Assembly (NCBI RefSeq): GCF_013389365.1
Contig: NZ_JACADJ010000009.1
Span: 1-64,000, forward strand
Source of the DNA: Desulfobacter latus
Lineage (GTDB): Bacteria; Desulfobacterota; Desulfobacteria; Desulfobacterales; Desulfobacteraceae
Length of the DNA stretch: 64,000 nt
Direction: 5' to 3'
Each line of letters opens with the position of its first letter. Position 1 is the stretch's first letter. Under the pieces are notes generated by a model. It saw only the letters and a list, made by a program, of their open reading frames with translations. It did not search any database and had not been told where the DNA came from. Shown one piece after another: positions 28,501-37,444 of the stretch. The translations under genes and the position numbers were made by a program.

Positions 28501-28752
28501 AGCGGAATACATGGTTTTGATATCTTCAAGGCTTTTGAGCTGCTCTTCAATTTTAATGCAGATACCCTCTTCCACATCCTCAGGGGAAGCCCCCGGATAA
28601 TCCACGGAGATACTGATCATATCCAAAGAAAACTGTGGGAACATCTCCCGTTTCATATTGATGGCCGTGAACATTCCGGCCACGATCAGAAACACCATAA
28701 CCAGGTTCACCGTGACCCGGTGTTCCACTGACCATTTTCCCAGGGGTTTCAT
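25555..28752 (-). CDS. RND efflux permease (HAE1-like)
   Basis: This 1065-residue inner-membrane protein is a proton-driven RND exporter. It has the N-terminal TM1, two large periplasmic porter loops, a central block of TM segments with GIPITFMGAFLFLEYIGASVNMLSLFGFIMTLGILVDDAIIVGENV (split over TM3-TM4; the double Asp is the proton relay) and a second block with VVNDSLILIDFINVE. It forms an operon with the adaptor at 28749, which overlaps its start by 4 bp. An outer-membrane factor gene is not in the window. The substrate cannot be predicted. The sequence resembles the metal/multidrug HAE group more than CusA. Confidence 0.9.
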   Translation of the reverse strand: MKPLGKWSVEHRVTVNLVMVFLIVAGMFTAINMKREMFPQFSLDMISISVDYPGASPEDVEEGICIKIEEQLKSLEDIKTMYSAAVEGHGVVTLELDAGTDITDKLNEVRTEVDLIDSFPTQAEDPVVIEIKNNEPAIYVAVYGDVAERILKQTADKIRNDLVGFDEISLAELMGVREYEISVEISEDNLRKFSLSFDDVVRAVGSGSLELPGGLIKTSGGEFLVRAKGKRYTGAEYEQIPLVTRADGTVVRLGDVARVVDGFEDQDLQSRFNGQPAAMVVVERTSSQDTIAISNRVLAYIDNVRDDLPKGIRLGHWYNIANMVQDRIDLLLKNGIQGIVLVFVVLALFLDLGLAFWVASGIPITFMGAFLFLEYIGASVNMLSLFGFIMTLGILVDDAIIVGENVYTHYAAGKTAKQAVMAAMEQVGGPVVMAVTTTIVAFSPLMYITGIMGKFIAVMPQSVICILFISLIEAFFILPAHLEGTLSHSSAGGRRPRIYKVLFFWVHWLKKDIAYIHGILRIRMEKGLNRVIYAYYLPILRYCIKNKYFTLVLGVGCLIISLGLIAGGHVPYTFFPKTDSDWMLSEIVYPLGTPFDTTQNTIKQIEAGAFKLNDYFRDRVEDKKDLIVNTFSLVGVIPRRDWKEGVSGGHCGQAWIEILPAAKRPDILASEVTAKWREFTGDILGAEQSSFTIIGGGPGGNPIEIRLHGSELSQMKAAAQVLKQEIASYPGTFDITDDFRSGKMEKQIYIRPGAESLGVTMADIATQLRQGYYGDEVLKIQRGKDDVKVMVRYAKQERETESSIDRFRVRTKDNREIPLNQVARIETQRGYATIKRVDRHRVITVTSNLDEDIANARNIVNDLSKNFLPDMIKRFPGVDYDLEGQAKRSKESMDSLMKGFIVAAMIIFLLLASQFRSYSQPFIIMTAIPFGLIGAIVGHFIMGLDITMISIFGIVALSGVVVNDSLILIDFINVEVAKGTGVFEAVVKSGETRFRPVILTSFTTVAGLAPLLTETSFQAKFLIPMAVSISFGLVAATLLTLIFVPALYAVIHEWTLLLTGGSDVP

Positions 28753-30044
28753 CGGTCGTCTCCGGCCTTTTGAACGGTGATAGCCATACCGTTCAAAGCC
28801 CCGGGCAAAGGAGATTTAATAATCAGGTCACCGGGGGCCAGACCCCTGGCGATATAAACATCTTCTTCAAACCGACGAATAACGTTGACCTTTTTAATCA
28901 CAAGATGATTTTCCCGTGCCAGATACAGGGTATCCGGGGAGCGCATGAGCGTTCGCGGGATTTTAAAGAGGTTTTCCTTTTGTTCCCCTTTAACACGGCA
29001 TCTGACAAAGACACCGGGCCTGAGCAGCATCAAAGGGTCTTTGACATCAAGGGCGCCGATTTCAACAGTCATGGGCATGGTCCGGGTTTTTTCGTCAACA
29101 GCGGCTTTAATTCCGGCCACATGGCCCGGCCATACCAGAGAGCGTCCGCCGTCCAGATTGGCGATGGTCAAATTTACTTGGGGGCGTCCCCCGTCTTTAA
29201 AAACAGAACCCAACCATTGAAGTTCTTCAAGGGGAATGCGGATATCAACATCCAGGGCATCTTTTTCATATATAACCCCAAGCACCTGGCCCGGATGAAC
29301 ATATTCCCCAACCTGGACCTGTTTCGTCATCACAACGCCGTAAAAGTCTGCTTTAATTTGAGATTTTTCAAGCATCAGAGAAGCCGTTTCAAGCGCAGAC
29401 CGGGCCGAAGCCAGGGTCGATTTTTTCAAGGCCATGCGTGAAGGGACAAGCGCCTGGGCATTGGTGATTTGCTGCAACTGATTTTTTGCGGACAGATACT
29501 GTTGTCTCGCCTGATCCAAACTGGTTTTAGACGCAAACTGATTTTCAGCCAATGCCCTGACCCGTTCCAGTTCCTTGGCGGTTAGCTGCAGGTTAGAGCG
29601 GGCAAGCCCGGCATCTGCCTTTAAATTCAAGGCTTCCTGTTCAAGCAGATCAATATCAGCCTGGGCCTGAACCACCTGAACCCGGGCATTTTTCTCATTA
29701 AGGACAAGGGTTCGCTGATCAATACGCAAAAGAATTTCACCGTTACGAATGCGTGCGCCTTCCCGGAAATCAGGATGGATATAATCAATGCGGCCGGCAA
29801 CCTCCATGGATAGCTTTACACTGTTTCGGGGGGTAACCGTCCCAAAGGCTTCAACAATCATATCATAAGTGCCCGATACTGCCGGAACACATAACACTTT
29901 TGGCGGCGTGTCCGCCATTTCCTTCTTTTGAGGTTTTTCCCTGGCAACAAACAGCCACAAAGCCACACCTGCGGCAAACAACAAAACAACAAGCACACGC
30001 ATCAGTCTAAATAAAAAAGAAGGCATCTGTATTTCCTTTGGCAA
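28749..30044 (-). CDS. RND periplasmic adaptor (membrane fusion) subunit
   Basis: The 431-residue protein links the RND pump to an outer-membrane channel. An N-terminal anchor (LMRVLVVLLFAAGVALWLFVA) is followed by a lipoyl half-motif, a long coiled-coil hairpin (about residues 120-220, Ala/Gln/Leu-rich), the second lipoyl part (KADFYGVVMTKQVQVGEYVHPGQVLG) and beta-barrel domains. It is translationally coupled to the permease (ATGA overlap). The upstream region, and probably the native promoter, is only about 146 bp long before IscB element copy 2. Confidence 0.9.
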   Translation of the reverse strand: MPKEIQMPSFLFRLMRVLVVLLFAAGVALWLFVAREKPQKKEMADTPPKVLCVPAVSGTYDMIVEAFGTVTPRNSVKLSMEVAGRIDYIHPDFREGARIRNGEILLRIDQRTLVLNEKNARVQVVQAQADIDLLEQEALNLKADAGLARSNLQLTAKELERVRALAENQFASKTSLDQARQQYLSAKNQLQQITNAQALVPSRMALKKSTLASARSALETASLMLEKSQIKADFYGVVMTKQVQVGEYVHPGQVLGVIYEKDALDVDIRIPLEELQWLGSVFKDGGRPQVNLTIANLDGGRSLVWPGHVAGIKAAVDEKTRTMPMTVEIGALDVKDPLMLLRPGVFVRCRVKGEQKENLFKIPRTLMRSPDTLYLARENHLVIKKVNVIRRFEEDVYIARGLAPGDLIIKSPLPGALNGMAITVQKAGDDR

Positions 30045-30110
30045 AGAAACCGGTACCGGGATTTATTTGAAGGCACTTAGGGCCATGGAAACAATAAAAT
30101 CCGCCCTGAT

Positions 30111-30140
30111 CCATATTCGCCCTGAACAGGGCAGATATGG
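30111..30140. repeat. Imperfect palindrome upstream of the RND operon
   Basis: CCATATTCGCCCTG (30111-30124) and CAGGGCAGATATGG (30127-30140) are inverted arms with a 2-base centre. It lies in the leader of the adaptor gene on the minus strand and could be a regulator operator; there is no T run for termination. Confidence 0.4.
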
Positions 30141-30283
30141 AGTCCGCCCCGACTCAATACGTGGTCGAAAGGATGATCAAGGCCCAAAAATCATAAAATG
30201 CGGCAAGGAAACCCCTGAGTCTTTAGCTCAGGGGAGGAATTGCCGCCCTCCTTATAATAATTTAGTAGTCCAGGTACCGGACC

Positions 30284-31576
30284 TTAGCACGTCGTATTGT
30301 AGGAATAGCCGTCAGATGCATGAAGCAGCCTGCAATATTTCCAGCTAATGCCCTGTACTGTTTTGTCCACTGTTTTAATGTTAAATGATCCGCTTTTTCT
30401 GACAGCGACACGCCCGATGTACGTTCCGACCTTTTTGCCGGAAGTGACAACCGCCTTGACGATGTCGCCCGTCTGAAAGCCTTTGACTTTTTTCTCAGTT
30501 GACTTTGCTGTTGTCCGGGGGAATCCGAACTTGTTTACCCTGCACATCTGCCTTGAGCCATGACCGTCTGCCTTTACAATCAACACGGTTTTGTCGATCT
30601 GAAACATCTTTTCAGGTGTACTTTCCCCGACACAGGCGGCATCGAGCCAATGCGTTTTGTGAAGTCCCCTGGTCGTCCGGTTGAATTTTGTCAGACCGCC
30701 GGAGCCTGTTTCAACCGGCAGTCCGGTTTTTTTCAAGGTACGGAACAAGTCCCATCGGGTCGTGTTGACGGCGCCCGCGTCCTTGAGCGGCACGCCGGAC
30801 TGCTTTTGAATTCGTTTCAACAGTCGCGGTTTCTTTGAAAGGAACTGTTCGAGCGACTTATTCCCCTTCTTCCTGTTGCACGCCGTACAGGCCAGTGTCA
30901 GATTGCTGACTCTGTTTGAACCGCCTTTCGATTTCGGCACGATATGTTCAATCTCCAATGGGATATCTGTTTTTCCGCAGTAGGCACACGTTCTGTCCCA
31001 TTTTTCCAGAAGGTATTCCCGTACCTCATACCCCATGAGTTCCCCCTGCTGATACGCGACACCGGATATTTCGGGATTCTGTATTTTCTGCATGTCAAAC
31101 CGAACCAACTCCATTGAAATTGCCTGAATATTGCAAAACCGGCACAACCGGTTGACCCAGGTTTCGATATTGTGAACCCGGCTTTTTAATGAAGGCGGCA
31201 GCCATCCTTCCGCCCTGGTCCGGTTATCAAAGCGCGGTTTTCGGTATCGCGTTTTCCGGTTTCTCCGGGATCTTCTGATGGCTCGTCTTGATTCCAGATT
31301 ATTTTTGATCTGCTGGCCTCGATGTCTCAGTTCCATGGCAAAAACAATCTCTCCGGTATCGTCGTTAATCACGGCAATTCCGGTGTCTCTACTGCCCGGA
31401 TCAATCTTGATCCGCAACGGGTTTGATGCCACGTCCAAAACGGTCTCTTTCAAAATGATTGTGAAGGGGAACTGTCTGAAAACTGCGGCTTTCCCTTCTG
31501 TCAAAAGCAGTCTTGCTTTTGCCGGATGTACCGGATTCTGCGGCTTTTTGTTTGTATCTAGAACAAATACGTTCAA
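30284..31576 (-). CDS. iscB: IscB RNA-guided nuclease, copy 2 (intact)
   Basis: A full 430-residue IscB. It has the PLMP-type N-terminal domain (MNVFVLDTNKKPQNPVHPAKA), RuvC-I Asp in IKIDPGSRDTG, the Arg-rich bridge helix, RuvC-II Glu (ISMELVRFD), the HNH nuclease (EIEHIVPKSKGGSN ... LACTACNRKKGN) and RuvC-III His/Asp in KTHWLDAACVG. The C-terminal ~70 residues (TGDIVKAVVTSGKKVGTYIGRVAVRKSG...) form a beta-barrel-like TAM-interacting domain. It starts with TTG after AAGAGGA. All catalytic residues are present, so it may be an active programmable endonuclease; its natural role is probably maintenance of the element at vacated sites. Confidence 0.93.
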   Translation of the reverse strand: MNVFVLDTNKKPQNPVHPAKARLLLTEGKAAVFRQFPFTIILKETVLDVASNPLRIKIDPGSRDTGIAVINDDTGEIVFAMELRHRGQQIKNNLESRRAIRRSRRNRKTRYRKPRFDNRTRAEGWLPPSLKSRVHNIETWVNRLCRFCNIQAISMELVRFDMQKIQNPEISGVAYQQGELMGYEVREYLLEKWDRTCAYCGKTDIPLEIEHIVPKSKGGSNRVSNLTLACTACNRKKGNKSLEQFLSKKPRLLKRIQKQSGVPLKDAGAVNTTRWDLFRTLKKTGLPVETGSGGLTKFNRTTRGLHKTHWLDAACVGESTPEKMFQIDKTVLIVKADGHGSRQMCRVNKFGFPRTTAKSTEKKVKGFQTGDIVKAVVTSGKKVGTYIGRVAVRKSGSFNIKTVDKTVQGISWKYCRLLHASDGYSYNTTC

Positions 31577-31813
31577 TTTTAAAATCCTCTTGTTTCCAAG
31601 GTAATGTTTGCCGCGTCAATGTTATGACCGGGTTTGGCGCAAGCAGCACCGGCTTAACCCCTTAAACCTGTTTAACCACTTGCCGTAGAACCTGGAGCTG
31701 GCGAGCACCCCAGGGTACCTATTTCCGATCTAACGTAGTACTCGAAGCACTTAGACTGGTCAACTTTGGGGCCTTTTCAAGCCCCTCGGTCTTTAAGCCG
31801 AGGGGTAGTTGAC
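31577..31813 (-). ncRNA. Omega-RNA scaffold, copy 2
   Basis: The conserved non-coding region before iscB copy 2, same structure as copy 1. The 16 nt just outside the left end give the predicted guide TGATAGGCATAATATT (minus strand of 31814-31829). Confidence 0.75.
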
Positions 31814-31897
31814 AATATTATGCCTATCAATTATGACGTTTACTGTAAAGCCGTTTTCCGACTGAAGTTGGTATGTAAATTGCCAAACTAATTTAAG

Positions 31898-31970
31898 AGT
31901 ATAGGAATGTCCAGCACCCAGCACCCAGCACCCAACACCCAACAGTCCGCCCAAAGGGCGCTAATTTATA
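31898..31970 (+). repeat. Heptamer-tract dispersed repeat, copy C
   Basis: AGTATAGGAATGTCC, four AGCACCC-like heptamers (last AACACCC), then AACAGTCCGCCCAAAGGGCGCTAATTTATA. The CATTTCC tract present in other copies is missing. It lies upstream of the thioredoxin-like gene. Confidence 0.8.
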
Positions 31971-32067
31971 GTTATATGTGTTTAAAATTTATCATCTTTT
32001 TTATCCATTGGTTTTGTGGTATTTTAATTTTTTTGAAATTGGTTTATTTGGTTAAAAAGGATTCAAA

Positions 32068-32622
32068 ATGAGAAAAGAAAATATTCTGGTGGGGATACTG
32101 GTGGTGCTGGTGCTGGGTGGAATATATCTATACAACCGGCCCGTGGCGGATTTGGGTGCCCAGGTCACCCAGGTAAATGTTGAACCGCCTGCTGTTGGAG
32201 ATCAAGCCTCTCAAAATTTATCAATGGCAGCCCCCAAAAATATTGCCTGGAATGATTACACCCCGGGCATGGCCCTGGCCGGGGAACAGGATAAAAACAT
32301 TTTTCTTTATTTCCATGCGGCCTGGTGCGGATACTGTGTTAAATTAAAACGGGAAACCTTCACGGATGACCGGATCAAAGCCTACCTGAACGACCATTTT
32401 GTCAGTATTGGCGTGGATACGGACAAACGACAGAAACTGGCCCAGCAATGGGGCGTTCGAGGGCTTCCAACCCTGTGGTTCCTGGACGCAAACGGGAAAA
32501 AAATCAATACCCTCCCCGGATTTGTTGGTGCGGATCAGTTGCTTTCAATTTTGCAGTATATTCATACCCAAAGTTATAAGACCATGAATTTTCAAGAATA
32601 TGTCCGACAAAAAAAATCTTGA
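32068..32622 (+). CDS. Membrane-anchored thioredoxin-fold protein
   Basis: This 184-residue protein has an N-terminal hydrophobic segment (ILVGILVVLVLGGIYLYN) that anchors it to the membrane or is cleaved, and a periplasmic thioredoxin fold with the active-site CxxC in FHAAWCGYCVKLKRETF near residue 91. It has the cis-Pro loop in VRGLPTLWF. It resembles the C-terminal domain of DsbD or thiol-disulfide interchange proteins (thioredoxin_7). It probably reduces or holds periplasmic disulfides. An AAAAGGATTC site precedes the ATG. It stands upstream of mtnP on the same strand with its own leader. Confidence 0.85.
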   Translation: MRKENILVGILVVLVLGGIYLYNRPVADLGAQVTQVNVEPPAVGDQASQNLSMAAPKNIAWNDYTPGMALAGEQDKNIFLYFHAAWCGYCVKLKRETFTDDRIKAYLNDHFVSIGVDTDKRQKLAQQWGVRGLPTLWFLDANGKKINTLPGFVGADQLLSILQYIHTQSYKTMNFQEYVRQKKS

Positions 32623-32717
32623 TTCAATCTTTTGATAAATTCGTGCTTGAATATCTTATGAGATTTATGATAGCGCAAATGTCGGTTTGATTTGTTTTTA
32701 TTTTAGGAGAATTGACC

Positions 32718-33473
32718 ATGATACGGGTCGGCATTATTGGCGGGTCAGGACTGGATGACCCTGATATTTTAGAAAATTGTGAAAAAATTGAGGTAGACAC
32801 CCACTATGGTCCACCGTCATCAGATATCATGACCGGTCTGATCAACGACACCCAGGTACTGATTCTGGCAAGACACGGCCGCAAGCACCAGTACAGCCCC
32901 ACCCAGGTGAACAACCGGGCAAATATATATGCCCTGAAACAGGCCGGTGCCACACATATTATTGCCACAACAGCCTGCGGCAGCCTGAAGCAGGAAATCG
33001 ACCGGGGGCATTTTGTGATCCTGGATCAGTTCATTGATTTTACCCGGTTTCGTAAAAATACCTTTGCCGATTCTTTTGAAAAGGGCGCGGTGCATACGGC
33101 CATGGCCCGTCCCTTTGATGAGTTTCTATGCAATGTACTCTACAGATCCGCCATGGATCTGGGATTGAACGCCCATGACAAAGGATGTGTGGTTACCATT
33201 GAAGGCCCCCGGTTTTCAACCGTGGCGGAATCCAATATGTTCAGGCTGTGGGGCGCGGATGTCATCAATATGTCTACAGCACCAGAGGTCATGCTGGCCA
33301 ATGAGGCGGGTATCCCTTATGCCGCCGTGGCCATGGCCACCGATTATGACTGCTGGAAACAGGATGAAGCCCCGGTCACCTGGGATGAGATTTTATCAGT
33401 GTTCAACAAAAACGCGGATAATGTCAAACAACTGTTTATCAAGGCTGTTTCACAAATAACCGCCATGGGCTGA
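32718..33473 (+). CDS. mtnP: S-methyl-5'-thioadenosine phosphorylase
   Basis: MtnP splits methylthioadenosine with phosphate into adenine and methylthioribose 1-phosphate. The 251-residue protein has the phosphate site (GGSGLDD, LARHGRKHQYSPTQVNNRANIYAL), the substrate loop (IEGPRFSTVAESNMFRLWGADVINMSTAPE) and the DYDCWKQDE segment typical of MTAP over purine nucleoside phosphorylase. I choose the ATG at 32718, 8 bp after AGGAG. The next gene is apt, which would salvage the adenine released. Confidence 0.92.
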   Translation: MIRVGIIGGSGLDDPDILENCEKIEVDTHYGPPSSDIMTGLINDTQVLILARHGRKHQYSPTQVNNRANIYALKQAGATHIIATTACGSLKQEIDRGHFVILDQFIDFTRFRKNTFADSFEKGAVHTAMARPFDEFLCNVLYRSAMDLGLNAHDKGCVVTIEGPRFSTVAESNMFRLWGADVINMSTAPEVMLANEAGIPYAAVAMATDYDCWKQDEAPVTWDEILSVFNKNADNVKQLFIKAVSQITAMG

Positions 33474-33549
33474 GTTGCTCTATTCACAGCCTGGCTCAAT
33501 CCGAAAAAATATAAAGCCAATTCTTGTAAATTAGGAGAAACAACACAAA

Positions 33550-34071
33550 ATGGATTTAAAGCAGAACATCAGAAGCATTCCGAACTGGCCCATAGATGGC
33601 GTTGTTTTCAGGGATTTGACCACATTGATGCAGGACCCCGCAGCATTTAGTTATTCTTGTGATATCTTCTACGACCGCTATAAGGACAAGAATCTTGACA
33701 AGATGGTGGGTATTGATGCCAGGGGCTTTGTGTTTGGTGCTGTGGTGGCCTATCGCCTTGGTATCGGTTTTGTCCCGGTGCGTAAGAAAGGAAAGCTGCC
33801 CCACAAGACCATTGCGCAGAGCTACAGTCTTGAATATGGAGATGACACCCTTGAAATGCATGAAGATGCTGTTGCCCCCGGTGAAAAAGTGGTTATTATG
33901 GACGATCTCATTGCAACCGGCGGCACTGTGGGGGCCACGGTCAAACTGGTAAAGCAGCTAGGGGCTGATCTGCTGGAATGTGCCTTTGTTGTGGAACTGC
34001 CTGATCTTAAGGGCCGGGATCAGATCCCCGGTTGTCCTGTGTTCAGTATCACTGAATTTGGGGGCGTGTAA
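33550..34071 (+). CDS. apt: Adenine phosphoribosyltransferase
   Basis: Apt converts adenine and PRPP to AMP. The 173-residue protein has the PRPP motif VVIMDDLIATGGTVGATVKLV, the flexible loop (PVRKKGKLPHKTIAQSYSLEYG) and GIDARGFVFGAVVAYRLG near residue 55. The length is normal. It sits 76 bp after mtnP, so the pair handles adenine salvage from methylthioadenosine. An AGGAGA site precedes the ATG. Confidence 0.95.
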   Translation: MDLKQNIRSIPNWPIDGVVFRDLTTLMQDPAAFSYSCDIFYDRYKDKNLDKMVGIDARGFVFGAVVAYRLGIGFVPVRKKGKLPHKTIAQSYSLEYGDDTLEMHEDAVAPGEKVVIMDDLIATGGTVGATVKLVKQLGADLLECAFVVELPDLKGRDQIPGCPVFSITEFGGV

Positions 34072-34090
34072 TTTCCCTGGGAACAGTGCC

Positions 34091-37000
34091 ATGCTCAATC
34101 TGATCAAAAGCAACCGCATGGAAAATCTGGCCCGGGCCCTTTGTACCGTAATCGGCGATACCCCCGGCAATCCCCTTTCCCCCGAATTCATCGGCATCCA
34201 ATCCCGGGGAATGAAACAATGGCTTTCCCAGGTGATCGCCCGGCATTTCGGGATATGCGCCAATGTGCGCTTTATGTTTCCCCGGCAGATGCTTGAATAT
34301 ATCCGGGAACACAGCTGCGAAAGCCAGGGGGCAGGCCTGACGGAATCGGGTTTTCTGAACCGGGACATGATGGCCTGGGCCGTGCTGGATGCATTGATGA
34401 CCAAAGCATCAAAATCGAACCAATCAGACAGCCGCCTTTGGGGGCCTGAAACTTACCTTGAACACGACGACACCGGCACCAAGGCCATGGCGTTAAGCCG
34501 CAGGATCGCCGTCGTTCTGGATGATTACCAGGTATATCGTCCGGACATGCTGGCAGCCTGGGGCAGGGGAGATAACCAGGCATTTGAAGATCCCCATGCC
34601 TTATGGCAGGCTGCTTTGTGGCAGGACTTGATCAATAAAGGCATCTCTTTGCCCGACCAGATGCAGGCCTGTATTGCCGCACTTGAATCCGGGGCCGTCA
34701 ATCCCATGGCTTTGCCCCGGCGCATCTCCCTGTTCGGGATCTCTGCCATGCCCCCGTTTTTTTTAAATCTTTTTAATCGGTTGGGCCGGAACATGGATGT
34801 TTTTCTGTTTCTGCTCACGCCGACCCATCAATTTTATTTTGATCTGCCTTCGCCCCGGCAACAGGAAAAGGCCGCATTGAAAAATAAGGCCCTTTCAGAG
34901 CTGCCGGAAGAGGGTAATCCCCTGCTTGGTGCCCTGGGTCAAAGCAGCCGGGAGACCCAGGGACTTCTGGAAAATTTTGACTATGACGAGCCCATGGGCG
35001 ACCTGTTTGCTGACCCGGTTGAACTGGGCGTTACCGATATGCTCAGCGTGATCCAGTCCGATATCCTGAACCTTGTCTGGCGGGGCAGAGGCAGGACGGA
35101 TGCCCCCATGGCCATTTCACCCGGCGATAATTCCCTGGCCGTCCATGCCTGCCATTCCCCCATGCGCGAAGCCCAGGTACTAAAGGATCTGATCCTGGAT
35201 GCGTTCAACAATGATCCCGGCCTCTGCCCCCATGATGTGGTGGTGATGATGCCCGACATTGAGGCCTCTGCCCCTTTTCTGGAGGCCGTATTTTCCCAGT
35301 CGCCGGCATTGCCCTTTACCGTGTCGGATCGCCGCCGCCGTTCTGAGTCCTTAACTATTTCAGCCTTTTTAAATATCCTTGAGATAAAAGAGACACGTCT
35401 TGAAAAATCAAAGATCATGGGACTTTTATCCTGCCCTGTCATTGCGGATAAATTCGGCCTGACCATGGGAGACCAGGAAGTTGTTTCCGCCCTGTTTGAC
35501 GCAGCCGGAATTTTGTGGGGCAAGGATGGTGCCCATCGCCACAAGATTCTGGGTCAGCCCTATGAACACAACTCCTGGACCTTTGGCCTGAATCGGCTCA
35601 TGACAGGATTTGCCCTGCCCGAAGCAAGTGCCGTGTTTGTCAATGATGTGCTTCCCTGTGATGGGATTGAAGGGCTTGAAGGGGAAATTTTAGGAAAATG
35701 CGCCCATTTTATTCATTCTTTGTTCAAGGCCCTGGAATTAATGGATTCCCCCGGCACGGTCCAGGCGTGGGCCACCCGGTTCCGGACTATTATTGCGGAT
35801 ATGCTGGTAAAGGATCTTGGTAATGACGGGGATATGGCGGTGTTGCTCAATGCCCTGGATGATATGGAAAAAGAGGCGAATCAGGCTGAATTTGAACGAC
35901 AGGTCTCTTTTTCCGCCGTTCGCCTGGCCCTGACGGCCAAGCTTGATGTGAATATTTCCCAGGGCAGTTTCCTCGCCGGGGGGATCACGTTCTGTAATCT
36001 GATGCCCATGCGCAGCATCCCGTTCAAGCTTGTCTGCCTGATGGGAATGGATGCCCAAAGTTTTCCCAGGACCGGCAGCTCCCCCGGCTTTGACCTGATC
36101 CGCCAATACCCCCGGCTCGGGGACGAACAGGATCGCCTGGAGGATTGTGAGCTTTTTCTGGAGGCGTTGTTGTGCGCACGTCTTCGGCTTATTATTACCT
36201 ATACCGGCATGCACATCAGTGATAACACGCCTGTTCCCGTGGCCTCTCCTGTGGCGGAACTAATCGATACCGTTGAAAACAGCTTTATATTTCCCCAGGG
36301 GTTCCAATGGCAGTTTACCCATCCGTTGCACCCGTTCAGCCCGGTCTATTTTTCAAATACCGGCGTGCCGGGTTATTTTTCCTATTCAAATGCCCAGTGC
36401 CGGATCTGCAGCAGCCGGCGCACCCGAAACAATGGAAACAATGGACATGGAGATAAGGCGGCCGGGGTCCCTGATTCTTATTTCCGGAACCCGACGGGTG
36501 ATAACGTCCTGCAACACCAGGTGTCAGAAGAGGCGCCAATGATTGCACTTGCCGATCTCATTGCATTTTTCAGGCATCCTGTTCAATATTATGTCACCGG
36601 TACCCTGGGCGTAAGTTATCCTGAACCGGGAGAGGAGACCGATGAACGCGAACCCTTCAGGCTCTCCGGAAGGAGTCTTTATCAGTTGGGTTCCCTGGCG
36701 GTTTCAAACCGCAAAAAACTGAATCTTTACCCCATGGTAAAGGCCCAGGGCCGGCTGCCTTTTGGAAAAAAAGGAGAACAGGAATGGGCCAGAATCAATG
36801 ATCTGGCAGAACCTGTCACGCATCTGGCCCAAAATGAATGCCCTGACGGGGAGCCACGCACACTTGAGATCTGTTTACAAACAGATGCCTGCTGCATCAC
36901 AGGCCGAGTGACCGATGTGTATGACCAGGGCCGGGCCGTGGCTGGTTTTGGCAGATTGAATCCATCCCGGCTGCTGACCCAGTGGATCATACACCTGGCG

Positions 37001-37444
37001 TATGCGTGTGTTGAAGACCACCCCGGCCCCACCGTGATGGTGGGGCAGGATCCCCAAAGCCGCAAGCCTGCGGTGAAATTTGAATTTTACGCTATTGCAG
37101 AAAAGAGCCGTGCCCAGGCGTTGCTCCGGGACCTGGCCGGAGATTACCTGGATGGAAAGGCGAGGATTTTTCCCTTTTTTGCCGATCTTTGTTTCCAGCT
37201 GGTTTTGGATCTATCCTCACGGGACTATGACCTGTCAACACCATCCCTGGCAAAGGCCTTAAGCAAATGCGCCGGTTTGTGGCGCAACAATTTCAGTTCA
37301 ACCGGGGAAAGTTTTAATCGCTACACAACCCTTGTTTTCGGGCAGGACAACCCCTTTTCAGATCCGTTGGCCCTTGAACATTCCGGGGTGCTGGATGCCG
37401 GTCTTGCCGTGTACAGGCCCATGCTGGAGCATTTAATCTCATGA
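34091..37444 (+). CDS. recC: Exodeoxyribonuclease V subunit gamma (RecC)
   Basis: RecC is the structural subunit of the RecBCD helicase-nuclease that processes double-strand breaks and recognises Chi through a catalytically dead helicase/nuclease fold. The start (MLNLIKSNRMENLARALC) and motifs FIGIQSRGMKQWLSQVIARHFG, RISLFGISAMPPFFLNLF and MRSIPFKLVCLMGMDAQSFPR match RecC. It lacks a Walker A, as expected. I take the ATG at 34091, giving 1117 residues; in-frame sequence upstream lies within apt. It overlaps recB by 4 bp (ATGA), so the two are co-translated. Confidence 0.93.
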   Translation: MLNLIKSNRMENLARALCTVIGDTPGNPLSPEFIGIQSRGMKQWLSQVIARHFGICANVRFMFPRQMLEYIREHSCESQGAGLTESGFLNRDMMAWAVLDALMTKASKSNQSDSRLWGPETYLEHDDTGTKAMALSRRIAVVLDDYQVYRPDMLAAWGRGDNQAFEDPHALWQAALWQDLINKGISLPDQMQACIAALESGAVNPMALPRRISLFGISAMPPFFLNLFNRLGRNMDVFLFLLTPTHQFYFDLPSPRQQEKAALKNKALSELPEEGNPLLGALGQSSRETQGLLENFDYDEPMGDLFADPVELGVTDMLSVIQSDILNLVWRGRGRTDAPMAISPGDNSLAVHACHSPMREAQVLKDLILDAFNNDPGLCPHDVVVMMPDIEASAPFLEAVFSQSPALPFTVSDRRRRSESLTISAFLNILEIKETRLEKSKIMGLLSCPVIADKFGLTMGDQEVVSALFDAAGILWGKDGAHRHKILGQPYEHNSWTFGLNRLMTGFALPEASAVFVNDVLPCDGIEGLEGEILGKCAHFIHSLFKALELMDSPGTVQAWATRFRTIIADMLVKDLGNDGDMAVLLNALDDMEKEANQAEFERQVSFSAVRLALTAKLDVNISQGSFLAGGITFCNLMPMRSIPFKLVCLMGMDAQSFPRTGSSPGFDLIRQYPRLGDEQDRLEDCELFLEALLCARLRLIITYTGMHISDNTPVPVASPVAELIDTVENSFIFPQGFQWQFTHPLHPFSPVYFSNTGVPGYFSYSNAQCRICSSRRTRNNGNNGHGDKAAGVPDSYFRNPTGDNVLQHQVSEEAPMIALADLIAFFRHPVQYYVTGTLGVSYPEPGEETDEREPFRLSGRSLYQLGSLAVSNRKKLNLYPMVKAQGRLPFGKKGEQEWARINDLAEPVTHLAQNECPDGEPRTLEICLQTDACCITGRVTDVYDQGRAVAGFGRLNPSRLLTQWIIHLAYACVEDHPGPTVMVGQDPQSRKPAVKFEFYAIAEKSRAQALLRDLAGDYLDGKARIFPFFADLCFQLVLDLSSRDYDLSTPSLAKALSKCAGLWRNNFSSTGESFNRYTTLVFGQDNPFSDPLALEHSGVLDAGLAVYRPMLEHLIS

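Larger units (their letters stand above)
30191..31813 (-). mobile_element. IscB element, copy 2
   Basis: The same 1623-bp element as copy 1, inverted. The left end (GTCAACTACC) is at 31813 and the right end (TTTTATGA) at 30191. Both terminal double hairpins are present; the left loop has one extra A. The flanks are unrelated to those of copies 1 and 3. No TnpA is encoded. Confidence 0.87.

Noticed and set aside
30067-30348. Plus-strand frame in front of IscB copy 2
   Set aside because: It runs across the element boundary and has no family resemblance or ribosome binding site.
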